This document shows, piece after piece, positions 47,700 through 57,048 of a DNA stretch of 64,000 nucleotides (position 1 is its first letter; the number at the start of each line of letters is the position of its first letter). Under the pieces are notes generated by a model that was not told the origin of the DNA, ran no database searches, and saw only the letters and a program-made list of their open reading frames with translations. Made by a program: the position numbers and the translations under genes. Source of the stretch: Opitutaceae bacterium. GTDB taxonomy: Bacteria > Verrucomicrobiota > Verrucomicrobiia > Opitutales > Opitutaceae. The stretch spans positions 248,001 to 312,000 of the forward strand of contig JAIXWY010000011.1 of NCBI GenBank assembly GCA_027490995.1, in the 5' to 3' direction.

Positions 47700-48896
47700 C
47701 TACAGCGACTTAACGGCGTGGGCCATCGCTTCGCCGATGCGATCAATCTCTTCGTCGGTGTGCATCGCGGAGACGGCAGTGCGGATGAGGTCTTTGCCCG
47801 GAGGAACTGCCGGAGCGATCGACATCACGGTGAAGATGTCGCGATCGAGCAGGGCGCTCCAGAACCGATAGGCGTTCTCGCGCGAACCGAGCACGATCGG
47901 CACGGCCGGAGTCTGCGTTTCCCACGTGTCGAGCCCGAGCGACTTGAGGATACCCACGTAGCGCCGGGTGTTGCGCCAGAGCCGTTCCAGATGTTCGGGC
48001 TCGGACTGCATCAGCTGAAGCGCCGCGAGGGCCGCGGCGGCCTGGCTCGGTGCGATGGCGGCGGAAAAGATGGTCTGTTTCGAGTGGGTGCGGAGATATT
48101 CGATCGTTTCGCGTGATCCGGAAACGAATCCGCCTGTGCTCGCCAAGGACTTCGAGAGGCTACCGCAGACGAGATCGATCTTGTCGGTGAGGCCGAAGTG
48201 GTCGGCGGTGCCGCGGCCTTGACGCCCGAGAACGCCGAAACCGTGGGCATCGTCCAGTACGGTGAAGCAACCGAACTGCTGGCCGATTTGCGCGAGTTCC
48301 GGCAGGCGGGCGATGTGACCCTCCATCGAATACACGCCTTCGATCACCAACATCTTGACCACGTCGCTCCCAGCCGTCTCAAGCAGTTGGCGGAGGTCGT
48401 CGGGATTGTTGTGCGAGAAACGTTCCACCGCCGCATGGGACAGACGGATGCCGTCCCACAGGCAGGAGTGGAGATTCTTATCCGCGAGGACGAGGTCTCC
48501 CTTCTGCGCGAAACCGGCCACGCTCGCCATGACGGACAAGTAGCCGGCCGAGTGGACGTGGCAGGCTTCGCGACCCAAGAACTCTGCCAGCGCCTCTTCC
48601 AATCGGAGATGATAAGTCCGCGACCCATTTGACGGTCGCGCCCCGGTGGTGCTGGTACCCCACTGCCGGATCGCTGCCTGAGCTGCCTCGATGACCTTCG
48701 GGTGAAAAGAGAACCCGAGGTAATCATTGCTGGAAAGCATGATCATCTCTCGACCCCGCAGACGGATGCGCGTCCCGGCCTGCTCCTCCATCGCGTGGTA
48801 GTACGGCGCGTACTTCAGGCGCATCTTCGTCGCATAGTCGCTGCGGCACCGTTCGAGGAGCGGCTTCGAATGCTTGGTGAAGAGGGAGAATGCCAT
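47700..48896 (-). CDS. Alpha-oxoamine synthase (serine palmitoyltransferase/AONS family)
   Basis: 398 residues from the ATG at 48896; the frame to 49007 overlaps the next gene's shadow. Fold type I PLP enzyme with SNDYLGFSFHPKV at the start, GTSTTGARPSNGSRTYHLRLE, DDAHGFGVLG, and PLP Lys249 in GSLSKSLASTGG. This family joins an amino acid to an acyl-CoA or acyl-ACP: serine palmitoyltransferase, BioF, Kbl or HemA. No biotin, threonine or heme genes are near, and a private ACP/ketosynthase set is, so a sphingoid-base-type product is my favoured inference. It is convergent with the lipid operon. Confidence 0.82.
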   Translation of the reverse strand: MAFSLFTKHSKPLLERCRSDYATKMRLKYAPYYHAMEEQAGTRIRLRGREMIMLSSNDYLGFSFHPKVIEAAQAAIRQWGTSTTGARPSNGSRTYHLRLEEALAEFLGREACHVHSAGYLSVMASVAGFAQKGDLVLADKNLHSCLWDGIRLSHAAVERFSHNNPDDLRQLLETAGSDVVKMLVIEGVYSMEGHIARLPELAQIGQQFGCFTVLDDAHGFGVLGRQGRGTADHFGLTDKIDLVCGSLSKSLASTGGFVSGSRETIEYLRTHSKQTIFSAAIAPSQAAAALAALQLMQSEPEHLERLWRNTRRYVGILKSLGLDTWETQTPAVPIVLGSRENAYRFWSALLDRDIFTVMSIAPAVPPGKDLIRTAVSAMHTDEEIDRIGEAMAHAVKSL

Positions 48897-48939
48897 GAAC
48901 GTGCAACGGTGCCCCGACGCATCGCCGACGCAACAGGTT

Positions 48940-50142
48940 TCAGTCGTGAGCGCTGGCGCGGCGCGGTAGCGTCTCCATCCAGTCCAGCAATTCGCTGGCG
49001 TATACATCCCAGTACCGTCGAGGACGGGATGCCGCCTCCTGCGCTAGCGCCTGCAAACGATCCGGGCTCTTAAGAAGGCTGTCCATCGCTGCGGCGAGGG
49101 AAGGGCCGTCGACCTTATCCAACCCAACGCAGCCACCACCTCGGGCTGATTCACCGAGTGCGCCACGGCAGGAGCAAATGCACGGTTTGCCGTAACCCAT
49201 ACTCTCAAGTACGGGCAAGCCGAAGCCCTCCATCAACGACGGGTAGACCGTGAAGGCACATTCGTGGTAAGCCGCGCGGAGCGCACGCTCGCTCAATGGA
49301 CCGTCATAACGCAGGGGACGGCCTTTCTGCTGCAGTCGACGGATCTCTTGAAGGGCCGGGCGTCCAGTCTCTGGCTGCACCAGTCCCACGAGCCGGAGTT
49401 CGAATGCCGCTCCGGCCGACCAGAGCGATTCTGCTGCTGCAAGCAGCGCGAGATGGTTCTTTCGACCTTCCAAGCTCCCCACCGAAAGAACGACCGGAAG
49501 CGCGGTGATCCGTGCCAACACCGTGTCTTGCCGCGGGGGATCTACTCCCAGAGGAAGAGCAATCACTGGAGGCGGACGATCGATCCTCAGCCATCGCCAC
49601 CAATCCACTAGGGCCTCGCGAGAGTCCTCCGAGACGGCTGCGACCCCATCAAACTGCAGCAGCTGCTGAAGGTAAGTGGGGAAGCGAGCGACCGTTGACC
49701 GTGGCGTAAGCTCCGGCACGCGCAACGCGATCGCGTCGTGGAAAAGCGCAACGCGCGGTCCGCTCACGGACGCGAGCAACCGCGGAAGAGCGGCACCGAC
49801 TCGAGCGGAAAAGATCTCCGGCACGATGAGCCGCGTTGGCCCGGTGGCAATGGGTTCTTGTGCCCGGTTGCCCCGGCGTGCCCATCCACGTAGCCGCAGC
49901 GAGAGCGGCCAGTGCGAGCGTCGCCGCGGCGACGCGTCCTCCGTGGAAACGCACAATGCCTCCGCGTCATTCAACGCGCGCCACGCGGCGGCGTAGGGAT
50001 CCCACGTGATCGGACGGATCGAGTCCGGACGAGTGAGCGTACCGAGCGAACGGTGAAGCGAGCGACAGACACGTTGAACCCCCGTACGGGCCTGCGTGTG
50101 GCTCGTGTGGCTGAGATCGAGCAGCGTCAGCGGGGCGTCCAC
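48940..50142 (-). CDS. GT4 glycosyltransferase, paralogue of the 46.7-kb gene
   Basis: 400 residues. N-terminal LLDLSHTSHTQARTGVQRVC and ALFHDAIALRVPEL, then VLSVGSLEGRKNHLALL and FTVYPSLMEGFGLPVLES, the GT4 donor-site pattern with its two acidic residues. The paralogue at 46664-47680 shares the FHDAI, VSEDSR/VSADSA and donor-domain motifs in the same order. Overlaps the next gene by 16 bp. Most likely adds a sugar to the product of the locus. Confidence 0.85.
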   Translation of the reverse strand: MDAPLTLLDLSHTSHTQARTGVQRVCRSLHRSLGTLTRPDSIRPITWDPYAAAWRALNDAEALCVSTEDASPRRRSHWPLSLRLRGWARRGNRAQEPIATGPTRLIVPEIFSARVGAALPRLLASVSGPRVALFHDAIALRVPELTPRSTVARFPTYLQQLLQFDGVAAVSEDSREALVDWWRWLRIDRPPPVIALPLGVDPPRQDTVLARITALPVVLSVGSLEGRKNHLALLAAAESLWSAGAAFELRLVGLVQPETGRPALQEIRRLQQKGRPLRYDGPLSERALRAAYHECAFTVYPSLMEGFGLPVLESMGYGKPCICSCRGALGESARGGGCVGLDKVDGPSLAAAMDSLLKSPDRLQALAQEAASRPRRYWDVYASELLDWMETLPRRASAHD

Positions 50143-51794
50143 GGAATCAGCTCCTGTAGAGCGAGGGTTTCCAGTCGGCGGCGGTACAATTGGCCGATCA
50201 CCGCGGGCGCGAAGCGCTCTTCGATGCGAAGACGGGCGGCGTCGCCGATCTGGCGGCAGAACGCGGCATCCTCAGCCAGACGGCACATGCACTGCGCGGC
50301 TGCATCAATCTCCGGCTCCGCCCAACGCTGGCCGCGCCGATAGGGTCCGTGGTCCTCCGTCAACTCCACTTCACGCGCCGGTACCGGGAGTGCGGTGGTC
50401 CGATCTGCAAACTCTGCCGTCGCTGACCAGTCCGTCGTGATGACCGGTTTGCCGAGGAACATGCATTCCGCAACCGCAAGGCCAAAGCCCTCCGCGCGGT
50501 GGAGGCTGACGTAGCAGTCGCAGGCCGCCTCCAATTCGTAGATCTCCGTGCGACTGAGCGCGCCGGTGATAAGGTGGACCGCGGACAGATCTGCGATGCT
50601 TGCTTTCAAGCGCTCCAGATCGGCCGCATTGCCCTCGGTCGAGTGTACCTTGATCACCAGTCGGGCGCCGCGTTCAGCCAAGCCGCTCCGCCGAAATGCC
50701 GTGAGGGCGGCCTGCGGATTCTTTCGCGCGGAGTAGCTGTTCAGGTCGTACAGCACGAGGAACAGAAACGCATTTGCCGGAAGCCCGAAGCGCTGCCGGA
50801 GTTCTTGGGATGGAGCGGTCGGGCGTGGAAAGTCGACTGCGTGTGGCATGGTGAGCACGGGCACGGGCGACTTTGCGGCAATCGCCCGACGCGCAAACTC
50901 GCTGGGGCACCAAATCTCATCGAAGAAGGCAAAGGAAGAGAGCCACGCATCAGGAAACTCCGGGAGTTCCCAAGCCCAATAGCCGATCTGATAGCGTCCG
51001 CGACGGAAGGACTTTCCGTGGTGATGTTCAAGATCCCGACTTGCCGGTGGGTCGATGTGAACAACGGTCACTGCCTGGTCCGGCTCCATGCGCAGACGCG
51101 ACTCGAGCGAGCGATCCGCGCGCGGATTCTTGCAGGGGAGTCGTAGGTCGATCGGTGTGACGGCGATTCCCGCAGCGTCGGCTGCGCGCACCATACAGCG
51201 CCCGCTCTCTCCAATGCCTAAGTGTGCCGTGAGGAAGCCGGCGACATTCATTCCCAGCGTGAGTCGATCGCGGACGAATGCACTGTCGAGACGCGCCGCG
51301 CCACAGGAGAAATCGTACAAGGTTACGCCCTCCTCGGTCGCGATCCGCGTGATCCGGAGGCGACGATTGCTGGGCTGCTGGCGGTAGGACCGCAGTGGCG
51401 CGAGACCGGTCACGCGGCCCAGCCACGCCAACGCGTTGGTGAAGGACACCCCGAGGAGTTCCAGTTCAAGCGTTTCCAGTCTAGGTGCCCCCTGTGGCAG
51501 GGGCAGCACGAACTGCCAGGGACCTGGCGACTGGGGAAAAAGTACGGCTTGGGCTGCCCCGACGCGCGCGCGCAGGCCGACGGATGGGGCTGACGCGGAG
51601 GGCAGCAGTTCGCCCTCGAGACGGAGTGCCCGGAGGCCCCGGAGCGGGGGGAGTCTTAGGCGCGCTCGCTCCCGCAGCCATGCCCCCGGAAGACCTTCGC
51701 CGTCCAAAAAGAGGCCCACAGATCGGGAGCGTTCGACGGTGTGCGGGGCCATGGCGCGGGGCAAAGGAAACGAAACGAGCGTTGGGTGTGCCAT
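50127..51794 (-). CDS. Two-part glycosyltransferase with GT4 C-terminal domain
   Basis: 555 residues from the ATG at 51794; an open frame to 51986 continues upstream but is arginine-rich and unlike protein. The first 170 residues are unassigned and beta-rich. From about 185 a GT-B glycosyltransferase follows, with GMNVAGFLTAHLGIGESGR, IGYWAWELPEFPDAW, the acceptor EIWCPSEFARRA, and donor CYVSLHRAEGFGLAVAECMFLGKPVI. This pattern fits polysaccharide (mannosyl-type) GT4 enzymes. It overlaps the 48940 gene by 16 bp. Confidence 0.78.
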   Translation of the reverse strand: MAHPTLVSFPLPRAMAPHTVERSRSVGLFLDGEGLPGAWLRERARLRLPPLRGLRALRLEGELLPSASAPSVGLRARVGAAQAVLFPQSPGPWQFVLPLPQGAPRLETLELELLGVSFTNALAWLGRVTGLAPLRSYRQQPSNRRLRITRIATEEGVTLYDFSCGAARLDSAFVRDRLTLGMNVAGFLTAHLGIGESGRCMVRAADAAGIAVTPIDLRLPCKNPRADRSLESRLRMEPDQAVTVVHIDPPASRDLEHHHGKSFRRGRYQIGYWAWELPEFPDAWLSSFAFFDEIWCPSEFARRAIAAKSPVPVLTMPHAVDFPRPTAPSQELRQRFGLPANAFLFLVLYDLNSYSARKNPQAALTAFRRSGLAERGARLVIKVHSTEGNAADLERLKASIADLSAVHLITGALSRTEIYELEAACDCYVSLHRAEGFGLAVAECMFLGKPVITTDWSATAEFADRTTALPVPAREVELTEDHGPYRRGQRWAEPEIDAAAQCMCRLAEDAAFCRQIGDAARLRIEERFAPAVIGQLYRRRLETLALQELIPWTPR

Positions 51795-51898
51795 GGTGGC
51801 GGCGCTGACGCAAAGCTTTCCGTGCAGAGATGCGCGGTGCGCGGCGTGCGCGGGCGCACGGGACAAACCGTCGGCGCGCGCCACCACAGCGTTGCGCT

Positions 51899-52903
51899 TC
51901 AGGGTCTCGACTTGGCGTGCGCGGAGTTTGGCCAAAACAGCAACGTGACTCCGCCGATGAGGCTGCACGCGATCGTGACGGCCCACACGGAGGTCGCGAG
52001 CAGCAGGGCAGGATCCCGGGTTGGTCCGCTCGTGGCCACCAGATCCAGAGCGGCCAGCGTGGCCAGCAAGGCACCCTCACGCACCCCGTGGCCGCCAATG
52101 CTAATCGGTAGGACCGTCGCGACATAGGCGGCGGCCGCGGCGACGCTGCACTCGAGGAAGGGTAGTTCGAGTCCGACCGAAGCGGCCAGCAACCAAATGG
52201 ACACGAAGTCGACCCACCAGATCGCGACGCTGCACACGAGCGCAAGCGCGTGACGCCCTGGTTCATCGAGTGTGCGCCGGCGTAGCGCCTCGACGGTGTT
52301 TATCCGCTCGGGTCCGAGTCGTCGGAGAAGGGAACGGGGCCATTGATGCGCCGGCCAAAACAACGCCAGAGCGCAAACGCCGCCGAGACTGGCGGCGCCG
52401 ACCACGGCGAGAAGGCCGAGCGACTGCAGCTCAATCGAATGGCGGTGGGTCGGCAGTAGTCCAATGAGCAGACCGACGCACAGAGCGAAGAGAACGAGTA
52501 GTCCCATCACCCGATCCATGGCCAGGCTCGCCATGGCAGCGGCCTTCCGCTCGGGAAACGCGCGCAGAGCATAGACGGCGCGGGCGGCATCACCGCCGAC
52601 TCCCCCGAGAAGCAGTGAATTGTAGAACCCGCCGATCCAGCTGACCGCTTGCGTCCATCCGTGATTGATTTCAAGCCCCTGCGCGCGGAGTAGCAGATGC
52701 CAGCGCAGGCCGTGCAGCGGGTAGGCCGCCGCCGCGAAGAGTAGGGCCCAAGCGGTGAGATCCCAACGGAGCTGATGGCGGAGGTCGCCGACCGCGCTCC
52801 AGTCAATCAACCCTACGAACAACGCGACCAGTCCGATCGAGAGCAACGTGCGCAGGATGCGCCCAGACGGGCTCTGAAGGAACGAGTACAGGGAGCGGAC
52901 CAC
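51899..52903 (-). CDS. Flippase-like LPG-synthase-TM/UPF0104 membrane protein
   Basis: 334 residues from a GTG at 52903 chosen so that it does not overlap the divergent methyltransferase; longer starts exist up to 53074. Eight or so membrane helices. Typical LPG_synthase_TM motifs are RWHLLLRAQGL, GGFYNSLLLGGVGGDAARAVY, MDRVMGLLVLFALC and VLPISIGGHGVREGALL. Members are often called flippase-like and accompany glycolipid and polysaccharide clusters; proof of flipping is lacking. Its job here may be to move or modify a lipid-linked product. Confidence 0.85.
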   Translation of the reverse strand: MVRSLYSFLQSPSGRILRTLLSIGLVALFVGLIDWSAVGDLRHQLRWDLTAWALLFAAAAYPLHGLRWHLLLRAQGLEINHGWTQAVSWIGGFYNSLLLGGVGGDAARAVYALRAFPERKAAAMASLAMDRVMGLLVLFALCVGLLIGLLPTHRHSIELQSLGLLAVVGAASLGGVCALALFWPAHQWPRSLLRRLGPERINTVEALRRRTLDEPGRHALALVCSVAIWWVDFVSIWLLAASVGLELPFLECSVAAAAAYVATVLPISIGGHGVREGALLATLAALDLVATSGPTRDPALLLATSVWAVTIACSLIGGVTLLFWPNSAHAKSRP

Positions 52904-53001
52904 GGCAGAGTAGGGGAAGCGCGCGAAGCATGCAGGGCGTCCGAAGCGCCCGGCAATGGTTAATCTTGCCGCCCACGCCGACCGACCTGCATCGTGGCGG
53001 G

Positions 53002-53745
53002 GTGCAGACGGACGAATACCTGCGGCTGGCCGAAGTGGAGGATCGCCACTGGTATTTCCGTTCCCTCCATGCACACGCGCGCCGCGAGCTTCTGGGCCGC
53101 CACGACGCCGAGGCCGGCGTGACGTTGCTCGATGCCGGATGCGGCACCGGCGGTTTTATCGGCCGTTTAATGCCGGACCTGCCGCAGTGGCAGTGGTCTG
53201 GGCTTGATTTCATGCCGCTAGCTTGTCGCTTGGCCCAAGCTCGGCTGCCGGCGGCGTGCATTCGCGAGGGGTCGATCACTCAGCTACCATTTCCTGACGC
53301 AGCGTTTGATGCCGTGACGGCGCTCGATGTCATTTCGCAGGTCTCGTTTCCGGAGGAGGTGAATCGCGCTTTTTCCGAATGTCACCGCGTGCTTCGGTCT
53401 GGGGGAACTCTGGTCCTCAATGTCGCGGCCTATCGCTGGCTTTGGTCGTACCATGATGAAGCGTGTCAGACCCGACATCGGTTCGCAGCGGGCGAGCTCC
53501 GTCGGCTGGCGGAGGCGGCCGGCTTTGATGTGCGACGCCTGACACATTGGAATGCGCTGCCGTTCCCGCTGGTCGTCGCGCGTCGGAAGATTTTTCCGCG
53601 ATTCTCGGGTAGCGACGTCCGCGCGACGTCGCCTCTGGTGGATCGGGCGATGAGCGGCCTGATGGCACTGGAGCATGCGTGGCTGGGGCAGGGGGGGCGC
53701 TGGGCGTGGGGATCTTCGCTGCTGTTGGTGGCCGCGCGCCGCTGA
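53002..53745 (+). CDS. SAM-dependent methyltransferase
   Basis: 247 residues from a GTG at 53002; the ORF upstream overlaps the divergent gene. The opening EYLRLAEVEDRHWYFRSLHAH is common in SAM methyltransferases of glycan clusters. Class I core LLDAGCGTGGFIGRL, DFMPLACRLAQARL, VTALDVISQV and VLRSGGTLVLNVAAY. Likely methylates a sugar or lipid head group. First gene of a + strand set with a membrane protein, epimerase and GT2. Confidence 0.82.
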   Translation: MQTDEYLRLAEVEDRHWYFRSLHAHARRELLGRHDAEAGVTLLDAGCGTGGFIGRLMPDLPQWQWSGLDFMPLACRLAQARLPAACIREGSITQLPFPDAAFDAVTALDVISQVSFPEEVNRAFSECHRVLRSGGTLVLNVAAYRWLWSYHDEACQTRHRFAAGELRRLAEAAGFDVRRLTHWNALPFPLVVARRKIFPRFSGSDVRATSPLVDRAMSGLMALEHAWLGQGGRWAWGSSLLLVAARR

Positions 53746-53814
53746 TCCCCTCGCCTGAGAAGTTTCCGCTTTCATCACGGCGGAAGCTGGGGCACCCTCC
53801 TCTCCGACCCCTCC

Positions 53815-56019
53815 ATGGCTTTCTTTGCGGCCGCCTTCGCGCTTGTGGGAAGCGTACTTTTCTGGGGCCTCGGTCTCGCCTGGCTGGCGACGCCGCGGCG
53901 GTGGCGGATGCTTTGGCCCCTGTTCATCGCTCCGTGTGGTCTCGCGCTGCAGGCGGCCGTCGTGTGGGCCGGCGCGCACACGGACCTTGCGGGCACAGAC
54001 GTCTACGGTCGTTTTGCCGTGATTCTCCCGCTTCTCCTTCTGGCGCTCGGCGGGTGGCGTCATGGCGCCCCGCGCTGGGGCGCCTTCGTGCGCTTGCGCG
54101 GCGTCGGACTGGTGATGCTCGCGGTGCTTCTCGTCTTGGCTGGCTCGATGTCGTCCGCTTCGCGTCGCTTGACCTCGTTCTCCCTCGGGAGTTGTGATGC
54201 GGCAGATTACGCGGCAGGCGCGCGGGTGTTTCGTGAGTTCGCCTCCAGCGATCGGGCTGGTTTCATGGGGCTCACCGAGGTCGTGCGGATCCTCTCGGTC
54301 GACAACTTCTACGACTACTGGGTCCGCCTGAACCATTTCACTCCGTCCGCGGTGGCGGCCCTCAATGCCTCGCTGCTTGGACGCGAGCCGTTTGAGCTCA
54401 TTTCGCTCTTGGGCGGGGTCTTTCTGGTTCTGGGGATCCCGGTGGCTTTCCTGCTGGCTCGGTCAGCTCTGCGGATCGGTCCCCTCGGCGCTCTGACGGT
54501 CGCGGCCCTGTATGGGTTTTCTCCGCTGTTGTGGTACGCCGTCGCACACGTTGCCCTGAGTCAGCTGGTGGCGGCCTCGGCGTTGGCGTTGCTGACGTGG
54601 TGCGGCGTGGTGCTGTGGCGGACAGGCGCGACGTGGCGGCGCGGCTCTGAACTTGGGATTCTCCTTGTCGTGGCGTATACCCTGCTACTCGGGGCGTACA
54701 ACTTCATGATCCTGTTCTGCCTCCTGCCAGCGGCCGCATTCGCGGTAGGCTGGACCATGTGGTCGGGCAGCTATGGACGACTTGGACGTTGGTCTGTAGG
54801 CATGTTAGCACCGCTTGGTGTATCCGCCTTGCTGATGCCTGAGCGAGTTGCGGGATTGGCTGAGCGGTTTCTATTGCTGCGTCAGTACGACTTCGGCTGG
54901 AAGATTCCTGCGCTCTCTCCGGAGGGATGGGTCGGCATCGTGGGAGGCGTACTACTTCAGGGCTACGCCCCTTGGGTTCGCTGGGTACTGTCGGGCCTCG
55001 TGATCGCGGCTTTCCTGATGGCCTTGGCCGTGGCGTTACGCCGGCGCCGGTCAATGGCGTTCCTCGCCCTGTGCCTGACGGTGCCGATTCTGTCGGGGTA
55101 TGCGATTCTGCTGATTCAGGCGCGTGCCTACGGTTCGAATGCGAGCTATGATGCCTACAAGCTCCTCGCCGCGTTTTACCCTGGGGTCCTAGCGGGGCTC
55201 TGCTTTTGGCTCGTGCACCTGCGTTCGCGCAGTCGCCTTGTTGCGTGCCTGGTGGGAGCTGGCGCGCTCGCGCTGATCGGTGCGAATGTAGTCGGAGCGC
55301 TCCGGTTCGCCGAACGCTTGCGCAACCCGCCCTACTTGGTGGACCGCGGCCTGGTTTCGCTTCAGTCCATCGAACAGGATTCCGAGGTTACCTCCATTAA
55401 TCTTCGAGTGGCGGACTTTTGGTCGCGCCTTTGGGCGAATTCCTTTCTCCTGCGCAAGCCGCACTACTTCCCGACGCACACGTACGAAGGTCGATTGAAT
55501 ACGCCGCTACATGGGGAGTGGGACCTGCTCGACGGTGTGATCTCGGTTGTGCTCCCGGAGTCCGGGTCAACCGCCCGGTTGGAGCGGCCCTATTCCCTGG
55601 TGCGAACCGGAAGCCCTTACTATATCAGTGCGCGACTCGGCGACGGATGGTACGAGCGTGAACAGATCCCGCGGGCGAACGCGCGGTGGCACTGGACCAA
55701 GGGAGACGCGGAGATCGTGATCGAGAACCCGCAATCAGGGCCGGCGAACGTCGCGTTCCGCTTCCAAGCCCGCAGCGTCGAGCCCCGAAATCTGGAGATC
55801 TGGATCAACGGTCGTCGACGCAGGACCCTCGCGATCGGCACCGAGCTGGAGTGGGTGAGGGTGCCATCGATCCGCGTCTTGCCGGGCACGACGTCGGTTC
55901 AGTTGCGGTCGCCGACACCCCCGACGCTGATGGGCCCGAGGGATCGGCGGCCCCTCGGCTTCGCTGCATATGGAATTGAAGTGAAGGTGCTGAATGCGCC
56001 TGATCGGGAGGACGAATGA
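53815..56019 (+). CDS. Large polytopic membrane protein (GT-C/GT39-like, unassigned)
   Basis: 734 residues. About twelve hydrophobic helices in the first 500 residues, then a soluble C-terminal domain (about 515-734) that begins RVADFWSRLWANSFLLRKPHYFPTHTYEGR and ends with beta strands. An acidic, aromatic first loop near residue 145 (DNFYDYWVRLNHFTPSAVAAL) recalls GT-C glycosyltransferases. Family unknown to me. The 4-bp ATGA overlap with the epimerase links it to sugar metabolism. Leader ACCCCTCC lacks Shine-Dalgarno. Confidence 0.62.
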   Translation: MAFFAAAFALVGSVLFWGLGLAWLATPRRWRMLWPLFIAPCGLALQAAVVWAGAHTDLAGTDVYGRFAVILPLLLLALGGWRHGAPRWGAFVRLRGVGLVMLAVLLVLAGSMSSASRRLTSFSLGSCDAADYAAGARVFREFASSDRAGFMGLTEVVRILSVDNFYDYWVRLNHFTPSAVAALNASLLGREPFELISLLGGVFLVLGIPVAFLLARSALRIGPLGALTVAALYGFSPLLWYAVAHVALSQLVAASALALLTWCGVVLWRTGATWRRGSELGILLVVAYTLLLGAYNFMILFCLLPAAAFAVGWTMWSGSYGRLGRWSVGMLAPLGVSALLMPERVAGLAERFLLLRQYDFGWKIPALSPEGWVGIVGGVLLQGYAPWVRWVLSGLVIAAFLMALAVALRRRRSMAFLALCLTVPILSGYAILLIQARAYGSNASYDAYKLLAAFYPGVLAGLCFWLVHLRSRSRLVACLVGAGALALIGANVVGALRFAERLRNPPYLVDRGLVSLQSIEQDSEVTSINLRVADFWSRLWANSFLLRKPHYFPTHTYEGRLNTPLHGEWDLLDGVISVVLPESGSTARLERPYSLVRTGSPYYISARLGDGWYEREQIPRANARWHWTKGDAEIVIENPQSGPANVAFRFQARSVEPRNLEIWINGRRRRTLAIGTELEWVRVPSIRVLPGTTSVQLRSPTPPTLMGPRDRRPLGFAAYGIEVKVLNAPDREDE

Positions 56020-57041
56020 GCGCCATGATCACGCCGCAGCATCTCGACGAACGGCAACTTGCCCGCGCGTATCGGGGCCGCCGGGCCCTAATTACGGGCG
56101 GCTTGGGCTTCATTGGCTCAAACCTAGCGCGACGTCTGGCGTCGTTCGGTGCACGCGTGACGGTGGTGGACTCTCTGATCCCTGAGTACGGGGGCAACCT
56201 TCGGAACCTTGCCGGACTCGAAGGCGTGATTCAGGTGAACATCTCGGATGTGCGGGATCGGCACTCGCTTCCGGTATTCGTGCGTGGTCAGGACTACCTT
56301 TTCAATCTCGCTGGGCAAACCAGCCACATGGATTCGATGGCTGATCCGGAGACCGACCTGGAGATCAACGCTCGTGCTCAGCTCTCGATCTTGGAAGCGT
56401 GTCGAAGCCATGCGCCGGACATTCGCGTTGTCTTTGCGAGCACCCGTCAACTCTACGGTCGGCCGGATCGGCTGCCGGTGGGCGAAGATCATCCCCTGCG
56501 GCCCGTGGACGTGAACGGCATCAACAAGCTCGCGGGCGAGCAGTACCACCTTCTCTACAATGAGGTTCACGGCGTGCGGAGCACGGTGCTCCGCCTGACT
56601 AACACGATCGGTCCGAGGATGCGGATCAAGGATGCGCGCCAGACCTTTGTGGGCGTGTGGATTCGCGCACTCCTTGAAGATCGAAGTTTCGAAGTTTGGG
56701 GCGGCGAGCAACTGCGAGACTTCACGTATGTCGACGACTGCGTGGACGCGCTTCTCTTGGCTGGCGCGACGGAGTCGGCGGCGGGCGGGGTCTTCAATTT
56801 GGGCGGTCCTCCCCCCGTGACTCTCAAGGCCCTCGCGGAGATGCTCGTCGAGATCAACGGCGGAGGCGAGTTCCGGGTGCGCTCGTTCCCGACGGAACGG
56901 AAGAAAATCGACATCGGTGGCTTCTATGCCGACTGGTCGCGGATTGAGCAGGCCCTTGGCTGGCGTCCGCGGACGGGACTGCGCACCGCCCTGCGACGCA
57001 CGCTTGCGTTCTATCGCCGCGAGCGAGGACACTACGTGTGA
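56016..57041 (+). CDS. NAD-dependent sugar epimerase/dehydratase (extended SDR) with Asn in the YxxxK motif
   Basis: 341 residues. Rossmann motif TGGLGFIGSN (27-36). The expected catalytic Tyr of YxxxK is Asn: VNGINKLAGEQ gives N167-G-I-N-K171. The rest is well kept: DFTYVDDCVDALL, LRLTNTIGPR and VFNLGGPPPV. From memory, a sub-family with the same VNGINK sequence exists in surface-glycan clusters. It may act on a nucleotide sugar by a changed mechanism or with an altered role. Overlaps the preceding membrane-protein gene by 4 bp; the GT2 gene follows. Confidence 0.8.
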   Translation: MSAMITPQHLDERQLARAYRGRRALITGGLGFIGSNLARRLASFGARVTVVDSLIPEYGGNLRNLAGLEGVIQVNISDVRDRHSLPVFVRGQDYLFNLAGQTSHMDSMADPETDLEINARAQLSILEACRSHAPDIRVVFASTRQLYGRPDRLPVGEDHPLRPVDVNGINKLAGEQYHLLYNEVHGVRSTVLRLTNTIGPRMRIKDARQTFVGVWIRALLEDRSFEVWGGEQLRDFTYVDDCVDALLLAGATESAAGGVFNLGGPPPVTLKALAEMLVEINGGGEFRVRSFPTERKKIDIGGFYADWSRIEQALGWRPRTGLRTALRRTLAFYRRERGHYV

Positions 57042-57048
57042 CGCTATC

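Noticed and set aside
47700-48896. Assignment of the oxoamine synthase as BioF
   Set aside because: No biotin genes lie nearby, and the neighbouring ACP/ketosynthase set suggests another acyl donor; kept as a family-level call.
56016-57041. Treating the epimerase's missing Tyr as a sequencing error
   Set aside because: The whole VNGINK stretch is clean and in frame, and I recall the same sequence in related proteins, so a true variant is more likely.
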